A DNA stretch of 64,000 nt from Deuterostichococcus epilithicus (taxonomy: Eukaryota > Chlorophyta > Trebouxiophyceae > Prasiolales > Stichococcaceae), in NCBI GenBank assembly GCA_033439295.1, contig JAVTLE010000011.1, positions 2,108,082 through 2,172,081 on the forward strand, written 5' to 3'. Below the pieces are notes generated by a model that worked only from the letters and a program-made list of their open reading frames with translations, did not search any database and was not told where the DNA came from. Within the stretch, counting starts at the first letter, position 1; every line of letters begins with the position of its first letter. A program made the position numbers and the translations under genes. Positions 56,373-64,000 of the stretch are shown here, piece after piece.

Positions 56373-57211
56373 CGGCCAGATGCACCAATTCGGAACCCTC
56401 AACTCTACTACTGGGCGCGAGCTCCCAGCAGTAGACATCATTCGGGTTGTGGAAAAGCAACCACAGCTGACTCGGCCTTGCTTTCAAATGGAGATTTAGC
56501 AGCTGTTGCGCTCTCGGCAGGGCTCTGTAATCCTGCAGTGTCGTCTGCAACCATAGCCCGAAGGGTAGTCTGCACGGGGTATGTCTGTGCTTGAGCCACG
56601 AACACTGCGTTTGTGTGCATGCTGCTTGGCCGACCCTGCTCAAGTGCATTCTGCCCGCTTGCGCTTTAGGGGGTGTGCTTTAGGGGGTGTGCTCCATCGA
56701 TGCGAGGACAGGGGAAACATTGCCCCAGAAGCACATTTGCGCCTAGCTGCCAGATGTCAGACAGGATCTGCGTTACTGTCAGACACAGTGACTTTGTGCA
56801 GGCAGGGAAGCAGCTCCCCAAATCCCAAGTTGTAGTAAGCTGAACAAGTTTAGCGTTCTGAATTTACATTCCGGGAGGGTCTGTGGCAATTCAAGCCGTC
56901 CGCAGTATCGAACACACCCACCATCCTCACCGTCTCCCCTGCTACAGCACGCCGCACCAGAACTGGTTGGTCAATCTCGGAAGTCGCCAGCCCACGCATC
57001 TTCATTGAAGAGTGAATGCTGTGTCCGCCTCGCATCAAGAACAATGATGGCTTTTCGAGCGATGTGTGTGCCTGGTCACTTCCTCCAGGCCAGCTTCGCA
57101 TCATGCGCATATTGTGGACTACTCGTTGCCTGTGAACGTGTTCGATCCCAATGAAGCCATGCACAAGATGCTGACGGGCAGGTGCATGCATTGTTGCAGG
57201 GCAGCGTCAGC
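56373..57211. other. Intergenic region with a short tandem repeat
   Basis: About 840 bp between two plus-strand genes. A perfect doublet of TTTAGGGGGTGTGC lies at about 56665-56692. Otherwise low GC; it presumably holds the rhomboid promoter. Confidence 0.45.
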
Positions 57212-59994
57212 ATGCGCCCAGCCAGCTGGCTCTTGCGTGCAGCTGATCGAACCCAGCAGCCGCTGCACGACCTAGTTTCACGAGTTCAGCGCTGCACCCA
57301 ACATGGGCTGTCAACAGAGTCACTCCACATGGCAGCCGGCTCCGCCGGGCGATCTGCGGCGCTGGCAGGACTGAAACCTGACCCTCGATGCCTGCACCTT
57401 GCCTCCATCGGTGCCGCAGCTGCAGCCGCTGGCAAGGCAGCAGCCTCCAGCAGCCTTGCCTCTCGAGCAGCGGCCAGCCTGCGGCAACACACAGCCATGC
57501 GCGCCGGCAGTTGCAGCGGCGGCGGCAGCCTTGGGATTCGCTGGCCGCAGAGCCAGGCAATGCAGACTGCAGCCCGGGATGGCATTCGCAGCAGTGTGTC
57601 CAGCCGAAGTGCAGCTGCAGCGGCGGCGTCAGCACCCATTTCCCGCAGTGGTTGGGCCGCCGCAGCAGTCCGACAGGCAGCAGCGGCGCCCTGGCCGGCA
57701 GCCCGTGCGCTCAGGTCTGAGCTGCGGGCTGTCTTTCAGCCCGCGGCATCGCACCTGCCGTCGTGTGTGGCGATTGGCGGCCCTGCAGCAGCTGGCGCAG
57801 CCTCAGCCCGGGTCCTGTCCAGCTCGGCGGCAATGGCGAGCACAGCAGGGCGGCAGGGCGGGCGGCTGCCGGCGGCAGCGGGCGCCTCCGTGCGGCAGCA
57901 GGCTCGGCGCTACAACGGCTACAGTCGAGTGTCGCACTCCTCACCCTACTCCTCCGTCACACTGAGCCGCGGCATGGACCCCATGCACGTGCTGTACGGG
58001 CTCATAGGTGCAGTCTGCAGACACCGCACCTCCCAGCAGTGGCGATGTCGGGTGCCTTTCGCATGATCTTTACTATCGTGCAACAGATTGAGCCTGCTTC
58101 GCGTCCCGTCCCTAGTGCACCTTCAACGTGCAGCAAGCGGCTGCTGAGAGCCGTCTGGTGGCCTTGCACAGCTCATGGCAGCCGGCGTGCCCAAACAAAA
58201 CACGTTTCATGTGCATGATGTGCAGGGGCAAATGTGGCGGTTTTTGTGATGTGGCAGGTCAACCCGGGCTTCATGGCGCGCCACTTCATGGTTTCGCCGC
58301 AGCACATCCGCGAGGGCCGCATATACACTCTGCTCACATCAGGTGAGCAGCCTGTGCTGCTTTGCTGTTGCGGGATCGTTTGTGGTGCGTCAAAGGAAAT
58401 GCTGGGTGCATGAGACCCTCGCATGGCATTTGGAACGAAGTGTAGGCTTGCTGATGGCTGTTTTGTGAATGTGCAGCCTTCAGCCATGCCGAGCCGCAGC
58501 ACCTGCTCGTCAACATGATCACGCTGTGCGCCTCCCTTCTCCGCCTGCCGATGATCCGCTGCGCTTCACCTCCCACATGCGACGCTCTTTCAGTGCATGC
58601 CTGCACTTCACCGGCCCATCGCCGCAAGCCAGACCGCCGCCGCACATGCTGCCCTGGGCGCTCAGCTGGCGCTCACTGATCTGTTGATGCACTGAGGTGC
58701 CGCCCTGCGCTCTTGCAGCTACTTCTTTGGGCGGGAGATCGCAGTCTTGTTCGGCCCCAGGCTGGTACGTCCCTCTTGGCCGCTGACTGAGTGTCTCCTG
58801 GCCTCCGCCTCTGCTCAGCCTTGTGGCCGTCTTGCTCCCAGCAAACATCTGCCCATAGACAATACCGTTCCTGTCAGTTCTGTGTGGTCTTCAGGCAATC
58901 ACTGAGGACGAGGCAGCGATCTCCAATTTCCCTCCATCGAAATTCCGAATCCTAACTCTGACCCAATCACCATGCTGCAGCTGCTGGGCCTGTACTGCGC
59001 GGGCGGCATCGCAGCCAGCGCCGCGCATGTGGTCTGGTACTGGTACAAGGCAGTCTCCGCTGGTGAGCACTGTTGGAACCACTGACGAGCAACGGTATAC
59101 AAGCAGCTATCTGCAGACTGATGCTGGCACGCATGTTGGATGCACAAGTGATATCTGCCGTGAGGGGCGCAGATGCTGATGTGTGCGCGGCATTGTTGAT
59201 TTGCAGATAGCCCCGCGGCCACTGCACATTCGTCAACCATTTACGCTTGGATTGCGTTGCTCGCAGGCGGGCTGTCGTGGGCCAAGGACGCCCGGCTGCG
59301 GACGTCGCCGCCCGCTCTGGGCGCCAGCGGCGCTGTCAGCGCCATCGTCATTGCGGACGTCCTGCTGGCCCCCATGCGAATGGTCCGTGAACGCCCATGT
59401 CTGCTCCTGGACTCCTCATCAGTATGGCTCCGCCACCGGGTGCCTCGCACCGCGCGCATTGTGCGCCCTGCATCGCCCGCGGCATGCGTCCGAATGTCGA
59501 GGCTGTGAGGAGGCTGCTGAGCGCTTGTGAGCCTGAATGACTTCTGCTGAGCTGGGAGTGCGCTGCGCACTGCTCAAGGTCATAGCCTGACGCCTGGGGC
59601 CAATGCCCGCAGGTGCTGCTCTTCCCCATCCCCATCCCGATGCCCAGCTTCGTGCTGGGCCTCCTGTGGGTCGCCTCCGATGTGTCTGGCAGCATCCGGG
59701 TGCGGCTTCTCAGACGCAGGGGCAATCTGCCGCCCGCCCATGATGCGCTGTGCGCTCAGCACTGACAATAGCATGCTGCCGTATGACTGCATCCCGCAAC
59801 AAATTCACTCATGCCGTGTAGTGGAGTTGACTTGCAGGTCGGAAAGTAGCCGAGCACTCTGAAACAGTAATTGGCCTGTGCTGCTGCATCAGGGCGAGGG
59901 AAACGTGGGGCATGTCGCGCACCTTGGCGGCGCCGCCACTGGGGCAGCCTTCTTCTGGGCCTGGCGGAAAGGCCTGCTGCGCCGCCGCTGGTGA
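57212..59994 (+). CDS. Organelle-targeted rhomboid intramembrane serine protease
   Basis: Intramembrane protease of the rhomboid family cutting single-pass membrane substrates. Eight exons, all phases closing, 464 aa: 57212-58007, 58226-58342, 58477-58525, 58719-58764, 58981-59062, 59267-59382, 59613-59699, 59893-59994. The first 250 residues are Ala/Ser/Arg-rich with almost no acidic residues, a very long organelle-targeting region. The rhomboid core follows: VLYGLIGANVAVFVMWQVNP (TM1), GRIYTLLTSAFSHAEPQHLL (TM2, the H-x4-H-x-x-x-N type segment ends HLLVNM), YFFGREIAVLFGPRLLLGLY, PPALGASGAVSAIVIADVLL with catalytic Ser in GASG (about residue 384), FPIPIPMPSFVLGLLWVASD, and HVAHLGGAATGAAFFWAW with the catalytic His of the AHLGG motif (about 441). 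Both members of the Ser-His dyad are present, so it should be active. The GTG upstream of 57212 is not a likely start. Confidence 0.93.
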
Positions 59995-61444
59995 CCGGCA
60001 GCCGGACAGGGCGCCTCAAGCCGCAATCGCGCTGCAGAATAACTGCACTTATCGCCTAACGAAGAGTGTGGTATTATACCTCTAGGTCTAGCAGTGGCTG
60101 ATGAGCCCGTCAGTCCAGGGCACCAGACCTCCCAGGAGCAGCACAGAGTCGAGTTTGCATCTGTTCACGTGAGGTTGGCAGAATAGGTGTTGAAGTGCAG
60201 GAACAGTGTCTGTATGGCAACGGGCTGCACATATATAGCTTGTTTAAGCATGGCGTAATCAGTTGCTTGCGGCGTCCAGCACGTCTGCCACATGCATTGC
60301 CGGCGCGGCGGAAAACGGTCGTCACGCTGTATACTTCCAGATCCACGCAAAAGTCACAGTGTAATGAAACCCGCACAGCGTCCGACATCAAACTCAGAGC
60401 CGGCCAAATTTCCTACTATCGCATCCGGCGGCTATCGCTCATGTCCGACCTGTGAATGGCTGGCCAGGAAAAGTTCAGACAGTAGCGTATGCGCACGTTC
60501 ACGTTCACCCACAGGCTGGTGGCGAACGGAATGATGCGGGCGAGTCTGGCCTTCATGAGGCGCTGATCCGCGCCGGGATTCCCGGCGCAAATGCCAGGAC
60601 CCTCCGCCAGCCCGCCGCTGCACCGTCACAAGCCGCAGACAGAGTCATCTTCATTTTCATGTGGAAAGAAGGTTCGACACCCTGCGGTCGGACATCTGAC
60701 TCGAGAGCGGCTGCGGCAGCAGCGACATCGCTGTCGACTGGTCTGATGGGCCGGTGAGGGGAAGCTCGGCTGCCTCAGCTGGCTGATCGGCAGAACATGC
60801 AAGAACCTGCTCGCGGTGCGAGGACTTTCACGCGCGCAGTGGCCCTTCTTCTACTCGATCTGCCGCCCGATGGCGCTTGCGCAAGGATGCAGCTATGTCT
60901 AGGCCAGGATGGTGCAGGCCCTCATGGTAGGCCGTTGCACTTCGTCTTTCTTGCAAGATACCACAATGCTGCAAGACAGAGCGATTACAGAGTTATTCGC
61001 CTGTCAGCCCAGCTTGGAGAGTGGTGCATCACCAAACAATGGGCCGTGAACAAGACCTTGGAGCTCTTTCCGGGCGCCGCAGGGCAAAGCTGCTGTGCTT
61101 TGGGCACGCAAATTCAGCAAGACGGAGACGGTGCGTCGTTCAGCACATCACATTCGCCATATGTATCGCTGTCGATCAGTCCCATGATGCTCAGCCCATA
61201 ATCCAGAAGCCAAACTTCCGACAGGGAGGAGAGGCAGAGATATAGCCTGGATCCTTCGTCGAAGGTTTTCAAGGGGTTGCTCGGTAGGCGCATCACTCGG
61301 ATCAGACGGAGGACCAGCAGCTCACATTCCCCGGCACTGCTGCCGCTTCACGCCTCGTGCAGTGCCGCCCTCTGCTGCCACTCAAGAGACTGGGATCGAG
61401 TCGCTCATCGCAGCGACGCGTAAGGCGAAACCACTCCTGCCGAT
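59995..61444. other. Long intergenic stretch, possible small gene
   Basis: About 1450 bp. 60000-60430 is GC-poor and shows nothing. At 60520-60670 and 60745-60911 there are GC-richer open plus-strand stretches, the second ending AQWPFFYSICRPMALAQG before a stop at about 60909, which could be exons of a small plus-strand gene. Phases were not established and no family recognised. Confidence 0.3.
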
Positions 61445-64000
61445 ATGTCGGGAGCAGGTGCAGCAGCGGGCCTAGACCTGACAGCGCTCGGGCCGCTGCC
61501 GGCAGAGGCCGCGCACCGCCTCCTGGCGAGGCTGCAGGAGATGCCCGCACCGCCGCACGAGGTGCTTCTGGAGATCACCGGCCTTTCGGAACACGCTGGC
61601 GTCTTCCTGCTGAGGCAGCTGGCCGGACCGGCAGAGCTTGCGGCAGCCTGTTTGGCAGCAATGGCCTGTTTCAGACTCCACTGTAAGGTGGGTGCTCTGG
61701 CGGCTTAAGACTACATGCTCGACCGGCGCCTGGCGGCCCAGGTTCCGCCCGAGGTCAGCCCTGCACTGTCTGCCGGCCGTTGTGTTCCAATTTACTACGT
61801 AGCCCAGCACACTCGCGGCTTGCCAAGCAAAGCCAAACGCCCAGGGCCTGTGCTGCGTCTTACTTGCGATTGTTTCCAACAAGAACAAATCGGCGGCCCT
61901 GACTGTCGGCCTGCTGGGTTGTCGGACTGCCCTGTTTCATCTTCGTGAAGTCAGTCAAGCCTGCTGCGGCATTGCTGCAGGATGCTATGACGCTGCAGTT
62001 CCTGCAGCTGCCCGCCTCGCTGGCGTTGCTGGGACAGGCTCTGGCGCGGTCTGATGTGATGCATCAGGCAGAGGTGCTGGATCCAGGTGAGACACGGCGA
62101 CCGCTCTGCTGTGGAACGATCCTGCTGCAGGACGCCGCCATGTCTGGTTGTGCAGAATGCTGCGACTTGCATGTCTGCTGATATACCACACTTATTGGCA
62201 CAGGCCGCCAATACCCGGCATGCAAAACCGTGCATACATGATTCAACATCGTGCACACAAGCGCTGACATCGTTTGCCTCAGTGTTCAAGGGTGCTGTGC
62301 ACACGTCCGTTGAACTTGCTGGTTTTGTGGCTGTCGCACAGCTGCTGAGTGGCGAGCTGGCGCGCTGCAATGTCATCGGCTGCCCGCCTGTGGCGCTGAA
62401 GGATTGAACCCCTGCTGTGCTGTTGCTGCAGTGTCCGTGAGATCCCTGGTCGCAGCTGCGGTCTGCAACATGAGGCTTTTGACCCCTACTGATTGTTTGC
62501 CGCTGGTGCCCGGGGCCGGCCACATGCTCAGGTGCATTTTGCACTCATGCCTATCTGCTGACTGGTCTGGCTGACAGCCAGCTGCCACGGTATGTCGCGA
62601 GAGTATGTTGCTGGCCACGACTTGACACCCCCTTGAATCAAGCAATGCTGCCCAGCTGTGGCGGCTACGCTCTTGCAATTTTTCCGTTGCGCGACGGCAC
62701 GCACACGTCCAAGGCAGGACACTCCAGGTCAGGACAATCCAAGCGAAACAGGGCGAGTGTGTGGGCGCAACAGCATGTACTCTGATGATGGCCTGTGCGG
62801 GCCTGTTGCGAATGCAGGCGGGTCGCGGCGGTCTGCGGCTCGCTGGTATGTGATGCCGCCGGCCTGACAGAGGTCCTGTCTGCCGCTGTGCTGTGCGAGG
62901 CGGCCCTAGTCGCGCAGTGCCCCGGCCGCGCTTCGCGCAAGCTGCTGTCGGCTCCAGACACGGCGCCGGTGACGGATGCTTTGCAGCACCCGCTGCTTGC
63001 ATTGTGCCTGATGCATCCCGCAGAAGCTGGCGACGACCGTGTCCCCCGCTCCAGCGTGCCGCTGCCCTGCACTGCAATAGGCTGCGGGTGTTGTGTTCAG
63101 CTTGCCCAGCCAGCGCAGAAGCATCAGCATTCCCTCCAGCCATCCAGCTTGGAATTCTCGTGGCCTGACCAACAACCATCATACCATTTGTGCGCCTGTT
63201 TGCAGCACCTAGTGAGCCTGGGGGTGTGTCTCGCGATGTGGTTGGAGGAGCTGGCGGCTACTGCACGCGAAGAACACACCTTGTTATGGATCAGCGCCAT
63301 GGGCAGCATCTGCAATTCGTTGGAGTTTTGCCTGCAGGTGCAGCCTCGCGCGGCTGTGTGGCTTCTTGTCTGCAACTGTTGCGAATCACAAGGGTGATGC
63401 TCGCTCGCAATGGCACATGCAGCGCAAACCTGCAATCTTCCTCAAATCACTGTCTGCGTTCGCCATGTGCGCAGGCGAACACCATTTCATAATCCTGTCG
63501 TGCTGCCCCCAGGCGCGGCCGCTGGCGCCAGAGACGAACGCCGTGATGCTGAGGGCATTGGAGGCCATGGCGCGGTGCGCGGCCGGATCGATGCCGCAGG
63601 CATCACTGTACGCCCTTTGGATCGTCAGCAACGACGTGAGGGTCCCTTTTCCTTCCATCCCCTCAACCCCATTTCGATCCCTTCCTCCCAGGCCCCGCCC
63701 GCGCCCCTCGGTCCAGCCAAGGTGGGTGGCCCGATTCCCATGGCCTAGTGGCCTCAGCAGGCGCTACAGGGACTCAGGCCACTTACATGACCAGGCTGTC
63801 GACGGCGTCGCACAACGGCTCTCGTGTCGTAGCACCGCCTGCTTGTTGTCAGGGCCAGGGCCAGACGCAGGTCACCCTGCGTCCGCGCTTCAGCACCGGA
63901 CCTCGTGCTCAGTGACCTGACCACGCCTGTGCTGTGCCTGCTGCAGGAGCAGCATTGCCTGCTGGGCGCTGTACTGAGGGCGGCTCCTCAGCTGGAGCGC
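61445..64000 (+). CDS. Unidentified alpha-helical protein, 5' part (runs off window)
   Basis: Not recognised. First three exons join in phase: 61445-61687, 61981-62086, 62283 to about 62371 or 62389. The N-terminus reads LPAEAAHRLLARLQEMPAPP and GVFLLRQLAGPAELAAACLA, then LQFLQLPASLALLGQALARS and HTSVELAGFVAVAQLLSGEL. Further coding-like stretches follow in the same strand at about 62818-63070 (GLTEVLSAAVLCEAALVAQ), 63206-63342 (MWLEELAATAREEHTLLWIS), 63514-63640 (AVMLRALEAMARCAAGS, SLYALWIVSN) and from about 63950 (CLLGAVLRAAPQLE) to the edge. The pattern of short Leu/Ala-rich helices suggests a HEAT/ARM-type solenoid; that is inference. The gene continues beyond 64000. Confidence 0.55.

Noticed and set aside
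1-64000. Transposable element or virus-derived sequence
   Set aside because: No reverse transcriptase, integrase, transposase or capsid motif, terminal repeat or target-site duplication was recognised on either strand.

Overview
The window looks like nuclear DNA of a green alga, most likely Chlorella-like (Trebouxiophyceae). It is GC-rich and gene-dense, and genes are split into many short exons (as small as 23 nt) joined by introns of roughly 70-600 bp. Third codon positions are strongly G/C. It carries a plant-type TTTAGGG telomere motif and a plant-type tandem GST_N protein. Class-level placement is inference. No organellar genes, tRNA, rRNA, CRISPR, LTR element or intact transposon was found. 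A few N runs mark assembly gaps.

Layout: TMEM53-like (236-1949, -); short-chain dehydrogenase (2445-5971, +); a head-to-head pair of paralogous low-complexity nuclear-type proteins (6443-8856, - and 9917-13628, +); an unidentified multi-exon gene (14559-19286, -); APC/C subunit CDC16/APC6 (20014-26789, +); Ro60 (27550-33229, -); tandem GST_N protein (34055-37213, -); M14 zinc carboxypeptidase (37623-42528, -); TMEM97/sigma-2 family (42843-44169, +); hydrophilic disordered protein (45123-47103, +); eIF3b (47532-54221, -); orphan single-pass membrane protein (54641-56372, +); rhomboid protease (57212-59994, +); the 5' part of an unidentified alpha-helical gene running off the right end (61445 onward, +). 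Most are ordinary eukaryotic housekeeping genes in unrelated pathways (cell cycle, RNA quality control, translation, proteolysis); neighbours share promoters at most. Exon lists were built by hand from reading frame, splice-site phase and family alignment from memory; where every phase closes I say so.

The most unusual feature is not a gene. Introns in at least five genes contain degenerate tandem copies of the adjacent exon edge, each carrying the splice site plus 30-70 nt of exon ('exon-edge echoes'). They lie 60-260 bp from the real exon and are diverged or frame-broken. The same window has an apparently high share of GC-AG introns and many AG|GTG junctions. Together these suggest ongoing small staggered tandem duplication that lengthens, and may create, introns.
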